64,000 nucleotides of DNA, from contig NZ_FOLV01000007.1 of assembly GCF_900112415.1 (NCBI RefSeq), forward strand, positions 105,931-169,930, given 5' to 3'. Each line of letters opens with the position of its first letter. The first letter of the stretch is position 1. This document shows positions 26,512 to 37,400 of the stretch, in pieces. Made by a program: the position numbers and the translations under genes. The stretch is from Bacillus sp. 491mf (GTDB taxonomy: Bacteria > Bacillota > Bacilli > Bacillales > Bacillaceae_G). The notes below the pieces were generated by a model. The model saw only the letters and a program-made list of their open reading frames with translations. It was not told the origin of the DNA and made no database searches.

Positions 26512-27546
26512 ATGGACATGGAATTACGAGAGCGTTATGCTTCTGTTTTACAGCTATATCAATTAGCTCCTGAGCATATTGAGGAATATGGGAATGTAAT
26601 AAAAATTTATACGAGCCAAGGTCCATATGCGTTAAAAAAATTGCCACCACAAAAATTAGAACGAAGTAATCTTATGTATTATGTTCAATTTTTACGAGAA
26701 AAAGGATTTACAAATTTTGCCCCTATTTATCATGCGAGAGATGGAACGCACATTTTAAGTGATGGTGAGCATAGTTATTATTTAATGCCTTGGTTAGGAA
26801 ACGCAGAGAGTCAAGGAGAAGAGAACGATCAGTATCATAAAATGTTTCAAACACTTGCTATGATGCATAAAAAAACGGTGCGAGAAGAAGACGTGACAGA
26901 AGAGGCGATTCAAGGACATTTTGATACGATTTCAAATCGCTGGGAACAAGATGGCACGTTATTAGAGGAGTTCTTAGTTGAATCGGAAGCGAAATGGTAT
27001 ATGTCTCCGTTTGAATTGCAATATTGTACGTACTTTCATCAAGTGATGCGTGCTCATGAATTTGCGAAGAAACAATTTACAGAATGGCATGAAGCGATGA
27101 AAGACAAAGAAAAAACACGTATTTCATTTATTCACGGTAATGTTTCCATGAATCACTTTTTGTTCGATTATCAGCGAAATGGTTATTTTATTAGTTTAGA
27201 AGATGCAGGGTTTGCTACCCCAGTTCAAGATATTGTTCAATTTTATTCGCGCTCCTTTAACACGTATCCAATTGTAAGAAATGATCGGTATGAATGGTAC
27301 CAAATATATCAAAAGAATTTTGCGTTTACGAAAGAGGAAAAGCTGCTTATGCTTGCATATTTAGCGTATCCAAAACCATTTATTAAACAAGTGAATGCCT
27401 ATGCAAATGCTCGAAATACTCGAAATACTCGTAATAAAACAAAGGAGTTACATGATGTAAAAATGCTCCAGCAAGCACATTGGCTTATAAGTAATATTGA
27501 ATATTTCGTGGCACAGCTTCAAGCTGCTGAGCATCAATCACAGTAA
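26512..27546 (+). CDS. ysxE: spore coat protein YsxE (CotS-like kinase fold)
   Basis: 344 residues of the CotS/HSK-like family, related to aminoglycoside phosphotransferases. Visible are YALKKLPPQK (lysine of the nucleotide site), SFIHGNVSMNHFLFD (the catalytic-loop equivalent, with N-x-S in place of the usual D-x-x-x-x-N start) and ISLEDAGFATPVQDI. The expected H-G-D is H-G-N, which suggests reduced or lost phosphotransferase activity. It lies next to spoVID, as in B. subtilis. A 9-nt unit encoding RNT is present three times in tandem near the C-terminus (27412-27437). Confidence 0.87.
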   Translation: MDMELRERYASVLQLYQLAPEHIEEYGNVIKIYTSQGPYALKKLPPQKLERSNLMYYVQFLREKGFTNFAPIYHARDGTHILSDGEHSYYLMPWLGNAESQGEENDQYHKMFQTLAMMHKKTVREEDVTEEAIQGHFDTISNRWEQDGTLLEEFLVESEAKWYMSPFELQYCTYFHQVMRAHEFAKKQFTEWHEAMKDKEKTRISFIHGNVSMNHFLFDYQRNGYFISLEDAGFATPVQDIVQFYSRSFNTYPIVRNDRYEWYQIYQKNFAFTKEEKLLMLAYLAYPKPFIKQVNAYANARNTRNTRNKTKELHDVKMLQQAHWLISNIEYFVAQLQAAEHQSQ

Positions 27547-27551
27547 AAAAT

Positions 27552-27587
27552 AGCCGTAGCCTAAATAAAGAGGTTACGGCTTATAAT
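27552..27587. terminator. bidirectional terminator between ysxE and the convergent small gene
   Basis: GCCGTAGCC and GGTTACGGC (27558-27566/27577-27585) form a hairpin with one mismatch. A/T-rich flanks lie on both sides, and the stem overlaps the end of the minus-strand gene. Confidence 0.6.
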
Positions 27588-27768
27588 GTAAGCGAATCGT
27601 TGCTGCAATAAAAATGGCAAGAATAACAAAATCTAAAAACGTAGGAAGTAGCAAAGTACGAATGCCTTGGAAAATTGTAAGTGGAATTGCAAAATCAGAA
27701 AATATCGTTTGTAAATTTCTTAACCATGAGGGGGATGAAAAGTTGTACGTGCGTCGATAGCGTCGCAT
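27574..27768 (-). CDS. small membrane protein (64 aa), unknown
   Basis: 64 residues from the ATG at 27768, chosen because a near-perfect ribosome site (CGGAGGACA) lies 4-5 nt upstream on the minus strand; the longer frame back to 27852 lacks one. The N-terminus is basic and aromatic (MRRYRRTYNFSSPSWLRN). One or two hydrophobic segments follow (about residues 18-60, including LLLPTFLDFVILAIFIAATI). No family is recognised. It converges on ysxE, so its expression may be tied to sporulation, but nothing in the sequence proves that. Confidence 0.65.
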   Translation of the reverse strand: MRRYRRTYNFSSPSWLRNLQTIFSDFAIPLTIFQGIRTLLLPTFLDFVILAIFIAATIRLHYKP

Positions 27769-28017
27769 AATTGTCCTCCGTATTACAACCTTCTCTAGAA
27801 TGGAATTATAAGAGAAGTGAAAATATGATATTACAATATGCAGGATAGGCATCTAATGTGCTTGTGCTGCACTTTTTTCATTTTATTTGCATATGTTATA
27901 AAAAACTTGGTTAAGCTGATTGAAAATAAAATGTAATGATGATAGATGTAAGTCGAAAAATATTTTTATCTTGACGAATGTAGTTTCGTTTTTTACACTA
28001 TTGTATATAATAAATAA

Positions 28018-28276
28018 CAATTATATAAATGCATTGAAGGGGAAGAGTATAACATTAAACGTCTGCAGAGAGGAGAATTATTAGCTGTGAGATTCTCTAG
28101 ATAGTCATGTTAGAAGGTAGCCCTGGAGCATCTTTTCTGAACGGAGTCATTCTCATTAGGAAAAGACGGGTCTGTCCGTTATCAAATCAAGAGTATAAGC
28201 AAATTTTGAATTTGTTTGTAAATAAAGGTGGTACCACGATGTCCCTCGTCCTTTTTGGATGAGGGACATTTTTTAA
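28018..28276 (+). promoter_or_regulatory. T-box leader controlling valS
   Basis: The T-box sequence AAGGTGGTACCACG is at 28225-28238. It is directly followed by a terminator: TGTCCCTCGTCC pairs with GGATGAGGGACA (28240-28270), with a T-run. Upstream GCAGAGAGGAGAA and the structured 28060-28160 region fit Stem I. A TATAAT at 28006-28011 would start the transcript near 28018. Uncharged tRNA-Val would stabilise the antiterminator and switch valS on. I could not fix the specifier codon with confidence. The stretch 27769-28005 holds nothing else I can name. Confidence 0.9.
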
Positions 28277-28294
28277 TTTTAAGGAGGGAAAAAT

Positions 28295-30940
28295 ATGTCA
28301 AACACGGAAAAGAATTTACCAACAAAATACGATCATATATCCGTAGAAGAAGGCCGTTATAAATGGTGGCTTGAAGGCAAATATTTCGAAGCAAAAGGAG
28401 ACGCAGAGAAACAACCATACACGATTGTAATTCCGCCTCCGAACGTAACTGGTAAGCTGCACTTAGGTCATGCTTGGGATACGACGCTTCAAGATATTTT
28501 AACGCGTACAAAGCGTATGCAAGGCTATGATGTATTATGGCTTCCTGGTATGGACCATGCAGGTATTGCAACGCAAGCGAAAGTAGAAGGGAAACTTCGT
28601 GAAGAAGGTATTTCTCGTTATGACCTTGGTCGTGAAAAATTCCTTGAAAAAGCGTGGGAATGGAAAGAAGAATACGCGAATCACATTCGTCAGCAATGGG
28701 GGAAAGTTGGTTTAGGACTAGATTACTCTCGTGAGCGCTTTACATTAGATGAAGGTTTATCTGATGCAGTTAATAAAGTATTCGTTCAATTATATGAAAA
28801 AGGTTTAATTTATCGCGGAGAATACATTATTAACTGGGATCCAGCAGCGCGCACTGCCCTTTCTGATATTGAAGTAATTCATAAAGATGTTCAAGGGGCA
28901 TTCTACCATATGAACTATCCATTAACAGACGGTTCTGGTCACATTCGCCTTGCAACGACTCGCCCGGAAACAATGCTTGGTGATACAGCAGTAGCAGTTC
29001 ATCCAGAAGATGATCGTTACAAACATTTAATCGGAAAAACAGTTACACTTCCAATCGTTGGCCGTGAAATTCCAATTATCGCAGACGACTATGTAGATCC
29101 AGAGTTTGGAACAGGGGTTGTAAAAATTACACCAGCTCATGATCCGAACGACTTTGAAGTAGGTAACCGCCACGACTTACCACGCGTTCTAGTAATGAAC
29201 GAAAATGGAACAATGAATGAAAAAGCTGGTAAGTATAACGGTATGGATCGCTTTGAATGCCGTAAGCAATTAGTAAAAGACTTGCAAGAAGCAGGTGTAT
29301 TAGTAGAAATCGAACCGCATATGCATTCTGTTGGTCATAGTGAGCGCAGCGGAGCAGTTGTTGAGCCATATTTATCAACGCAATGGTTCGTAAAAATGGC
29401 ACCACTTGCAGAAAAGGCAATTGAACTTCAACAAAAAGAAGAAGAAAAAGTAACGTTCGTACCTGATCGTTTCGAGAACACATATTTACGCTGGATGGAA
29501 AATATTCATGACTGGTGTATTTCTCGTCAATTATGGTGGGGACATCGCATCCCGGCTTGGTATCATAAAGAAACTGGTGAAGTATACGTAGGTGAAGAAG
29601 CGCCAGCGGATATTGAAAACTGGAACCAAGATAATGACGTACTTGATACATGGTTTAGTTCAGCATTATGGCCATTCTCTACACTAGGCTGGCCAAACGA
29701 AGATGCAGCGGACTTCAAGCGTTATTATTCAACAGACGCTCTTGTAACTGGTTATGACATCATCTTCTTCTGGGTATCTCGTATGATTTTCCAAGGTTTA
29801 GAGTTTACAGGAGAGCGTCCATTTAAAGACGTATTAATTCACGGCCTTGTTCGCGATGAGCAAGGACGTAAAATGAGTAAATCTCTTGGTAATGGTATCG
29901 ACCCAATGGAAGTTATTGAGAAGTACGGTGCAGACGCAATGCGCTTCTTCTTATCAACAGGAAGTGCGCCTGGTCAAGATTTACGTTTTAGCATGGAGAA
30001 AGTAGAATCTACTTGGAACTTCATCAATAAAATTTGGAACGCATCTCGTTTCGTATTAATGAACATGGATGACATGAAATATGAAGATATCGACTTAACT
30101 GGTGAAAAATCAGTTGCAGATAAATGGATTTTAACTCGTTTAAACGAAACGATTGAAAGTGTAACACGTAACATGGATAAATATGAACTAGGTGAAGTTG
30201 GCCGTGCATTATATAACTTCATTTGGGATGATTTCTGTGACTGGTACATTGAGATGGCGAAAATTCCATTATACGGAGAAGATGAAGCAGCGAAGAAAAC
30301 AACTCGTTCTGTTTTAGCATACGTACTAGATCAAACAATGCGCCTGTTACACCCATTCATGCCATTTGTAACAGAGAAAATTTGGCAACATTTACCTCAT
30401 GAAGGTGAATCTATCACAGTAGCGGCTTGGCCAACAGTTCGCGAAGATTTACAAGATAAAGAAGCAGCAGCAGAAATGCATCTTCTAGTTGATATTATCC
30501 GCTCTGTTCGTAACATTCGTGCGGAAGTAAATACGCCAATGAGCAAAAAAGTTCAACTACAAATTAAAGCAAAAGACGAAGCAGTACTAGCGCAGCTTAC
30601 GAAAAATAGCTCTTACATTGAGCGATTCTGTAATCCAAGTGAATTAACAATTCAAACGGATCTACAAGCGCCAGAAAAAGCGATGACGGCAATTGTATCA
30701 GGTGCAGAGCTATTCTTACCACTAGCTGATCTGATCAACCTTGATGAAGAAAGAGCACGTCTTGAAAAAGAACTTGAAAAGTTCGATAAAGAAGTAGAAC
30801 GTGTACAGAAAAAGCTTGCAAACCAAGGCTTTGTAGCAAAAGCTCCAGCAGCAGTTATTGACGGAGAACGCGCGAAAGAGCAAGATTATTTAGAAAAACG
30901 CGAAGCAGTTCGCCAGCGTTTAGCTGATCTTCAAAAATAA
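28295..30940 (+). CDS. valS: valyl-tRNA synthetase
   Basis: 881 residues, a class I synthetase. The HIGH motif appears as HLGHAWDTT near residue 49, KMSKS near residue 528, and the Val-specific editing domain lies between them ([19 protein letters not shown]). The C-terminus is the usual coiled-coil arm that binds tRNA (residues about 810-881, [15 protein letters not shown]). It is controlled by the T-box leader. folC follows after about 100 nt. Confidence 0.97.
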   Translation: MSNTEKNLPTKYDHISVEEGRYKWWLEGKYFEAKGDAEKQPYTIVIPPPNVTGKLHLGHAWDTTLQDILTRTKRMQGYDVLWLPGMDHAGIATQAKVEGKLREEGISRYDLGREKFLEKAWEWKEEYANHIRQQWGKVGLGLDYSRERFTLDEGLSDAVNKVFVQLYEKGLIYRGEYIINWDPAARTALSDIEVIHKDVQGAFYHMNYPLTDGSGHIRLATTRPETMLGDTAVAVHPEDDRYKHLIGKTVTLPIVGREIPIIADDYVDPEFGTGVVKITPAHDPNDFEVGNRHDLPRVLVMNENGTMNEKAGKYNGMDRFECRKQLVKDLQEAGVLVEIEPHMHSVGHSERSGAVVEPYLSTQWFVKMAPLAEKAIELQQKEEEKVTFVPDRFENTYLRWMENIHDWCISRQLWWGHRIPAWYHKETGEVYVGEEAPADIENWNQDNDVLDTWFSSALWPFSTLGWPNEDAADFKRYYSTDALVTGYDIIFFWVSRMIFQGLEFTGERPFKDVLIHGLVRDEQGRKMSKSLGNGIDPMEVIEKYGADAMRFFLSTGSAPGQDLRFSMEKVESTWNFINKIWNASRFVLMNMDDMKYEDIDLTGEKSVADKWILTRLNETIESVTRNMDKYELGEVGRALYNFIWDDFCDWYIEMAKIPLYGEDEAAKKTTRSVLAYVLDQTMRLLHPFMPFVTEKIWQHLPHEGESITVAAWPTVREDLQDKEAAAEMHLLVDIIRSVRNIRAEVNTPMSKKVQLQIKAKDEAVLAQLTKNSSYIERFCNPSELTIQTDLQAPEKAMTAIVSGAELFLPLADLINLDEERARLEKELEKFDKEVERVQKKLANQGFVAKAPAAVIDGERAKEQDYLEKREAVRQRLADLQK

Positions 30941-31043
30941 AGTTGTTCGAAAGAGGCTCGCCGTATTGGTGGGTCTCTTTTGTTTGCGTATAATAGAGCT
31001 GAGACAAGATCTTTTTTGCTGATTGGAAAGGGGAACGGTACAC

Positions 31044-32354
31044 GTGATACATACATATGAAGAAGCAATCGGCTGGATTCATAGCCGTTTAAAATTCGGT
31101 ATAAAACCAGGGTTAGAACGTATGAAATGGATGCTAGGGGAACTCGGAAATCCCGAGCGTCACATAAAATGTGTTCATCTAGCAGGAACAAATGGAAAAG
31201 GTTCAACTCTTACATATATGCGTTATATGTTACAGGCGGCAGAGTATAAAGTAGGAACGTTTACTTCACCTTATATTGAAACGTTTAATGAACGGATTAG
31301 TATTGATGGTGCACCAATTACAGATCAAGAAATTACCGATCTCGTAAATAGAGTTAAACCTATTGTGGAGAAGTTAGATAAAACAGATTTAGGCGAAACG
31401 ACAGAATTTGAAATCATTACCGTTATGGCTCTTTATTATTTTGGAAAGACAAATCCGTGTGATGTCGTGTTATTTGAAACAGGTCTTGGAGGGCGCTTTG
31501 ATTCAACAAATGTCATTCATCCTGTACTGACAATTATTACAAATATCGGCCGTGATCACATGCATATTTTAGGAGATACGCTAGAAGCAATTGCATTTGA
31601 AAAGGCGGGAATTATAAAATCAGGTGTTCCTGTTATAACTGGGGTACAGCAAAACGGAGCGTTAGAAGTCATCCGTACGACTGCTAACGAAAAACGTTCT
31701 AACTTATATGAACTAGGAAATCAAATTCAAGTAGAACATCTTTCTTCAGAGAAAGAAGGGGAAAGGTTTACATTCTCGTCTCCATTCCGTACGTATGAAG
31801 ATCTTTTCATTTCCATGAAAGGTCAGCATCAAGTGCAAAATGCTGCGCTGGCACTTATGGCAATGTCATACTTAAACGTATATCAAGCATTTTTAATTGA
31901 TGAAGAGCATGTTCGAAAAGGATTAGCGGAAGCATATTGGATTGGACGTTTTGAACAACTTTCTACTCACCCCCATGTCATTATTGATGGGGCACACAAT
32001 CCAGAAGGTATACATAGCCTTGTAGAAACTGTTCGTGCACATTACAGTGAAAAACGAATTATTATTTTATTTACAGCACTTGGGGACAAGCAACTGGATG
32101 AAATGGTTGAACAATTAGAAACAATTGCGGATGAAATGATTTTTACAACGTTTAAGTTTGATCGTGCTATCTCTGCTGAAGCTCTTGCTGCTCATTCAAA
32201 GCGAGAATCGAAACATATTTTTGAAAATTGGCAGGAAGCGATTAGTAGGGCAATGGATTCTTTACAAGAAGATGATATTTTCCTATTAACAGGTTCTCTT
32301 TATTTTATATCAGAAGCTCGTAAATATGTGGTTCAAAAAACTAGACAGAAATAA
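31044..32354 (+). CDS. folC: folylpolyglutamate synthase / dihydrofolate synthase
   Basis: 436 residues starting at GTG 31044 behind AAAGGGG; a TTG 21 nt upstream is in frame but less likely. Mur-ligase-type ATP enzyme with the P-loop AGTNGKGST near residue 50, SPYIETFNERI, and ETGLGGRFDSTN. It adds glutamates to folates and can couple dihydropteroate with glutamate. Located after valS as in B. subtilis. A strong terminator ends the unit. Confidence 0.95.
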   Translation: MIHTYEEAIGWIHSRLKFGIKPGLERMKWMLGELGNPERHIKCVHLAGTNGKGSTLTYMRYMLQAAEYKVGTFTSPYIETFNERISIDGAPITDQEITDLVNRVKPIVEKLDKTDLGETTEFEIITVMALYYFGKTNPCDVVLFETGLGGRFDSTNVIHPVLTIITNIGRDHMHILGDTLEAIAFEKAGIIKSGVPVITGVQQNGALEVIRTTANEKRSNLYELGNQIQVEHLSSEKEGERFTFSSPFRTYEDLFISMKGQHQVQNAALALMAMSYLNVYQAFLIDEEHVRKGLAEAYWIGRFEQLSTHPHVIIDGAHNPEGIHSLVETVRAHYSEKRIIILFTALGDKQLDEMVEQLETIADEMIFTTFKFDRAISAEALAAHSKRESKHIFENWQEAISRAMDSLQEDDIFLLTGSLYFISEARKYVVQKTRQK

Positions 32355-32371
32355 GCTGTCTAGTTTTTTTG
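32335..32371 (+). terminator. folC terminator
   Basis: CTAGACAG (32341-32348) pairs with CTGTCTAG (32356-32363). An A-run and a T7 run extend the stem. Confidence 0.9.
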
Positions 32372-32510
32372 TTCTACAAATAAAGACGTAAGCATACATA
32401 TAAGATAACAATATAGGATAATTTGGCGAACCGCTTTGACAAGTATCTCGTTTTTTTTTGAAACGAGTATGATACGATGCTGGCAATGATAAGAAGTAAG
32501 GAGTGGGGGT

Positions 32511-33455
32511 ATGGACAAACAGTCGCGACCAATTTCAGTTAAAGTGAATGGAACGGAAGCAAATTATATAGAGAAGAAAGAAGAGGAAACAAAAAAAGAA
32601 GAATTTGATTGGGTGCTCCCAGAGAATACGGTGACAAATAATGTTGTGTCGTTTCAAAAACATGCAGCATCAATACGTAAAGGAAAAAAAGGATGGAGTA
32701 ATAAGTTTATTCTCACGGTATCTACAGCGATTGTAATTGGGACAGGGTTTGGAATGGGAATGTTGCACTTACTAACAGGGAAAGAAACTGTTCATGAAAC
32801 GACAGCCCCAGCAGCAACTGTTACAGAGAAAAATGAAACAAAAAAAGCGACAAATGAGAAAACAGCACCAACTGCTTTAGCACCGCTGACGATTTATTTT
32901 GTACAGGGCGGAGTCTTTTCTTCGAAAGAAAAGGGACAGGCATCATTAAAGGAGTTACAAGAAAATGGAGTACCTGGCGCAGTTATGCAGTCAGGTGATA
33001 AACATTTACTCGTTCTTGGAATGGCGCATGATGAACAATCTGTTATGCAGCTAATTACGCAATATAAACAAAAAGATATATCAGTTGTGAAAAAGAAATG
33101 GGAGATTACAGATCAAGCACTTTTAAAGCAGAATCAAGAATATGGGGCGTTTTTGGAAAAGTTACAATCATTATATGGAAAGTTATTGAACCAAGCAGCT
33201 GTGATGCAATCTGGGAACAAAATAAGTAAAACAGATATAGAACAGATTGAAAATGAATGGAAAGTAATAAAAAAGGAAGAGGCAGCACTAAAGCAGGATG
33301 ACCTAAAAAAGTTGTTTACATATGCATCAGTAGCTGTGCAAACAATACAAGAGGGAAAACAGGATATGGAAACGATGATGAAATTACAGCAAGTGTTAGT
33401 AGATAGCCTTCTTTCTTATGAAAAAATAGTTTCACAAAAAAACAAAAACGTATAA
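32511..33455 (+). CDS. spoIIB: stage II sporulation protein B (SPOR-domain protein)
   Basis: 314 residues. A charged cytoplasmic N-terminus is followed by one membrane segment (about residues 64-88), a Thr/Ala/Lys linker, and a SPOR-like domain (about 125-195: LTIYFVQGGVFSSKEKGQASLKEL) that would bind denuded septal peptidoglycan. In B. subtilis SpoIIB brings SpoIIDMP to the engulfing septum. Identification rests on topology and its place between folC and maf. The comC gene found in this neighbourhood in B. subtilis is absent here. Confidence 0.82.
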   Translation: MDKQSRPISVKVNGTEANYIEKKEEETKKEEFDWVLPENTVTNNVVSFQKHAASIRKGKKGWSNKFILTVSTAIVIGTGFGMGMLHLLTGKETVHETTAPAATVTEKNETKKATNEKTAPTALAPLTIYFVQGGVFSSKEKGQASLKELQENGVPGAVMQSGDKHLLVLGMAHDEQSVMQLITQYKQKDISVVKKKWEITDQALLKQNQEYGAFLEKLQSLYGKLLNQAAVMQSGNKISKTDIEQIENEWKVIKKEEAALKQDDLKKLFTYASVAVQTIQEGKQDMETMMKLQQVLVDSLLSYEKIVSQKNKNV

Positions 33456-33481
33456 TAATTATATAAATGCAAATGCCCTCT

Positions 33482-33540
33482 TTCTTTTTCGGCGGAGCAT
33501 CTGGCCGTGCAGAGAAGCGGTCAGAGCCTTTTTTTGCTAC
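33482..33540 (+). repeat. terminator-like repeat, copy C
   Basis: CTGGCCG and CGGTCAG form the core of a hairpin (33500-33507/33518-33525), followed by T7 and GCTAC. It shares GAAGCGGTCAG and the T7-GCTAC end with copy A, 8.3 kb away. It probably terminates spoIIB. Confidence 0.65.
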
Positions 33541-33840
33541 ATGCAAGGTTTAAAACAAAAGGAAAAAGCAAGTAGCGATCACATGGTGTATTTGACATAG
33601 TAGTGATTTATATGTCGAAAAATTAAAATGAATAAATGATAGATGAGATTTACTTCACTATCAACATGTGGGTGCTTTTTTCGATTTGTTATTCGTACTG
33701 AAGAAAGGGAAAGTAAGGTTTTCCTTTCTTTTGTATTTTTTTAAAGGAAAAATGATATTTTTAAAATTTGAGGAGAATCTATACATTTAGTATGGTTATG
33801 CTGTATCTTCCTGCTAATTTTAATAATGAAAGGAGAACGT
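33541..33840. other. non-coding gap spoIIB-maf
   Basis: About 300 nt of AT-rich sequence with no supported ORF. It holds a small hairpin near 33703-33735 (GAAAGGGAAAG with CTTTC) that may terminate or stabilise RNA. No clear promoter was identified. Confidence 0.4.
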
Positions 33841-34401
33841 ATGAAAAAACTTATATTAGCGTCTGGTTCACCAAGACGTAAAGAATTACTTGAGCTTGTG
33901 GATATACCATTTGAGGTTGTAGTTAGCGATGTAGAAGAAACGATTGGAGCATATTCATCACCGCATGATATCGTAATGTCACTTGCGTTGCAAAAAGCAT
34001 CTGCTGTAGCAAAGGATTACGAAGATTGCGTTGTACTTGGTGCTGACACAATTGTTACTTTTGAGTCGCGTATTCTAGGAAAACCAGAGGACGAAAGAGA
34101 AGCGAAAGAAATGCTGAAGTTCTTATCAGGAAAAACTCATGAGGTGTTTACAGGAGTTGCTCTTATTTCAAAAGAGAAAACAGTGACATTCTATGAGCGT
34201 GCAGAAGTAACGTTTTGGGAATTAACCGAAGAAGAAATTCATGCATATGTGCAAACGAAAGAACCGCTTGATAAAGCAGGTAGTTATGGAATACAGGGAA
34301 AAGGTGCAATTTTTGTTCAGCATATACAAGGTGATTATTATGCGATTGTTGGCTTGCCGATTGCACGCGTTGTGCGCGAGTTGAAACAATTTAATATGTA
34401 A
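33841..34401 (+). CDS. maf: Maf nucleotide pyrophosphatase
   Basis: 186 residues from the ATG at 33841, with AAAGGAG ideally spaced. Family motifs: [12 protein letters not shown] at the start, GADTIV near residue 64, and GKPEDEREA. Maf proteins hydrolyse dTTP/UTP and modified nucleotides, and overproduction affects septation. It sits at the head of the maf-radC-mre-min cluster, 13 nt before radC. Confidence 0.93.
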   Translation: MKKLILASGSPRRKELLELVDIPFEVVVSDVEETIGAYSSPHDIVMSLALQKASAVAKDYEDCVVLGADTIVTFESRILGKPEDEREAKEMLKFLSGKTHEVFTGVALISKEKTVTFYERAEVTFWELTEEEIHAYVQTKEPLDKAGSYGIQGKGAIFVQHIQGDYYAIVGLPIARVVRELKQFNM

Positions 34402-34414
34402 AGGAGGCTCGAAT

Positions 34415-37400
34415 ATGAGCTGCATTCGTGATGTTGTGAAAGAAGATCAACCACGGGAACGTTTATTGCTAGAAGGAGCAAGCAGCTTATCGAATACAGA
34501 ACTTCTCGCTATATTACTTCGAACAGGTTCAAAAGAGGAGTCGGTCTTAACATTAGCAAATCGAATTTTGCATTACTTTGACGGATTACGAATGTTAAAA
34601 GATGCAACAATTGAAGAGATGACAAGTATTCATGGCGTTGGGGTGGCAAAAGCATCCCAACTTATTGCTGCTTTTGAACTTGGACGAAGAATGGTGCGTT
34701 TAGAGTATCAAAATCGATACAGCATTCGTAATCCAGAAGATTGCGCACGTTACATGATGGAAGAGATGCGCTTTTTACAACAGGAACATTTTGTATGCTT
34801 ATATTTAAATACGAAAAATCAAGTGATACATCGCCAGACGGTGTTTATTGGAAGTTTGAATGCCTCGATTGTGCATCCGCGCGAGATCTTCAAGGAAGCT
34901 TTTCGCCGCGCTGCTGCTTCTATTATCTGCCTTCATAATCATCCTTCCGGCGTGCGCCTGCAAGGTGTGTAATTTTAGCGGTTACTTAGTAACCTAGAAC
35001 TCCTTACAACGTTCTATGGTCAGCATCTTACCTTAAGGGGAAACCCATAGAGGGAACAGAGCATGATGTGAAAAGGAGAAAATACGACAAAGCTATCTAA
35101 CGTCGAGTCAGTTCTTCAGACCAAGTGATGTATGGTAAAAGCTACACTGCTTGAATCCTAGACGAATGAGCGATGGGTGCGCCGTTGTCTACGATAGTTA
35201 ACAGGCAATGAGGACAAAATGGGGGATGTATTTTCACTATGTCTGCTGGGTATCGCCAGAGCCCTGTCCATAGTAAGGTTTGTCCTTCAATCCTCCACTA
35301 GAGGAAACCGTCGAAAGGGATGCCTAACCATCACGTAACTAAAATTATGTCATAATGCAGGGATTACCTAAGTGCGAGCGCCAGTTGGCTATTAGACATA
35401 GGTCTATGAAAATTGCATACGGTAACGGAGTCCTCGTAGTACCCAACGTTTGCTTGTAATGAGTTTAGCAGGGGGAAGGGGGACAGGTTGATGTTAACGT
35501 CAATGAGAAAGGAGTCATGAATATGGCAACAAATCCATTTCATCAGTTGGACGTTATAAGGAAAGCTTCTCAAAATGGTAAAACAATAACGGATTGTTAC
35601 CGTCTCATGTATAAAAGAGAACTATGGATTAAAGCATACGCAAAGCTATATCCGAATGCTGGGAATTTAACAAAAGGAACGTCTGAAGAAACAATCGATG
35701 GTTTTAGCTTACAAAAGATTGATGAAATCATTGGCCAACTCAAGAATGGGATGTTTCGTTTTGCACCTGTAAGAAGAGTTTATATTCCAAAAGCAAATGG
35801 TAAAAAGAGACCTTTAGGAGTTCCTAACTTTAAAGATAAGTTGGTACAGGAAGTAATGAGAATGATTTTAGAAAATGTTTATGAACCAACATTCTCAGAT
35901 AACTCTCACGGATTTAGAGAAGGGAGAAGCTGTCACACAGCATTATCTCAAATCAAGAATACGTGGAAAGGGTTAACGTGGTGCATTGAAGGAGATATTA
36001 AAGGTTTTTTTGACCATATTGACCATACTGTACTAGTAAAGCTTATCTCAAAGAAAATAAATGACCGACGTTTCCTTCTCCTTGTTCATAATGCAATTAC
36101 TTGTGGTGTAATGGAAAATTGGATTTACCATAAGACATACAGCGGTACACCACAAGGCGGTATTATTTCTCCCTTATTAGCTAACATTTATCTTCATGAG
36201 TTTGATTTGTTCATGGAAAAACAAATGAAGAATTTTGAAAAAGGAAATATTAGGGCGAGAAATAAAGAATACGTTGCGATTCGTTCGGATATCAGAACCC
36301 TTTCACGAAAGGTTAAGAAACTTGATGAAAGAAACGGACATGAATTGTGGGCAGGGCGAGTAGACCTTGTAAACAACATTCAAGAACTTAAATCGAAGCA
36401 AATAAAAATTTCATCAATAGACCCTATGGACAAGGATTATCAAAGAATGAAATATGTTCGTTACGCTGATGACTTCGTAATTGGGATAGCTGGTACTAAA
36501 CAAAGTGCATGGAATGTTAGGGAAAGGATTAAACATTTTCTTAAAGAGGAACTCCGTCTTGACCTTAGTGAAGAAAAAACGCTCATAACACATCTTGAAA
36601 ATTCGATATCTTTCTTAGGTTACGAATTTCGCAGGTGGAGTGAAGTAAAGGTCAAAAGGATTGCGTATAAGAATCAAAAACACCCATTGAAGAAAAGAAC
36701 ACTCTCAGGTGCAATAAAGTTAGAGATCCCAGAGAAGAAAATCAATGAATTTGCAGTCAAAAACGGATATGGAAACCTAGATAACTTCAAAATTGTACAT
36801 CGGACAAAATTAATAAACAATTCGGAATTAGAAATTTTGCACACGTATAACGCTGAACTACGAGGAATTGCAAACTACTACAAGCTAGCAAATAATTACC
36901 ATCATTTAGATAGGTTGTTTTATTTAGCAGAGAGTAGTTTTATTAAAGCCATAGCTAATAAACGTAGAAGCACCTCGATGAAAGTGGCTACAAGCATGAG
37001 AACACACAAACAAGGAGTACTTTGCCTAGCAAGAAAAGATAAACATGGCAATGAAAAACTTCATCAGTTTGTGAAATTAAAAGACCTGCCTAAACATAAA
37101 GGTGCGATTAAAGCTGATACACCAGAAATAGACTCATACGTGAATACAATGAAATATTCTGGGCGAACAGAATTTGAAAAGCGTTTGTTAGCTAATAAAT
37201 GTGAAGCGTGCGGTGCAACAGAAGGTCAGATGGAAGTTCATCACGTTCGAAAATTAAAGGACTTGAAAAAGAAACGAAATTTAAAGTATTTGGATAAGGT
37301 TATGATTGAACGACAAAGGAAAACAATCGTCCTATGCTTTAAATGCCATCATGACCATCATGAGAAGCAAATTCCGATTAGTCAACTGGCGAGCCGTATA

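Noticed and set aside
34415-34972. radC as a simple truncated pseudogene
   Set aside because: The missing C-terminal codons are present downstream at 37486-37573 and 39055-39107 with group II consensus ends, and the joined frame is exactly 225 residues.
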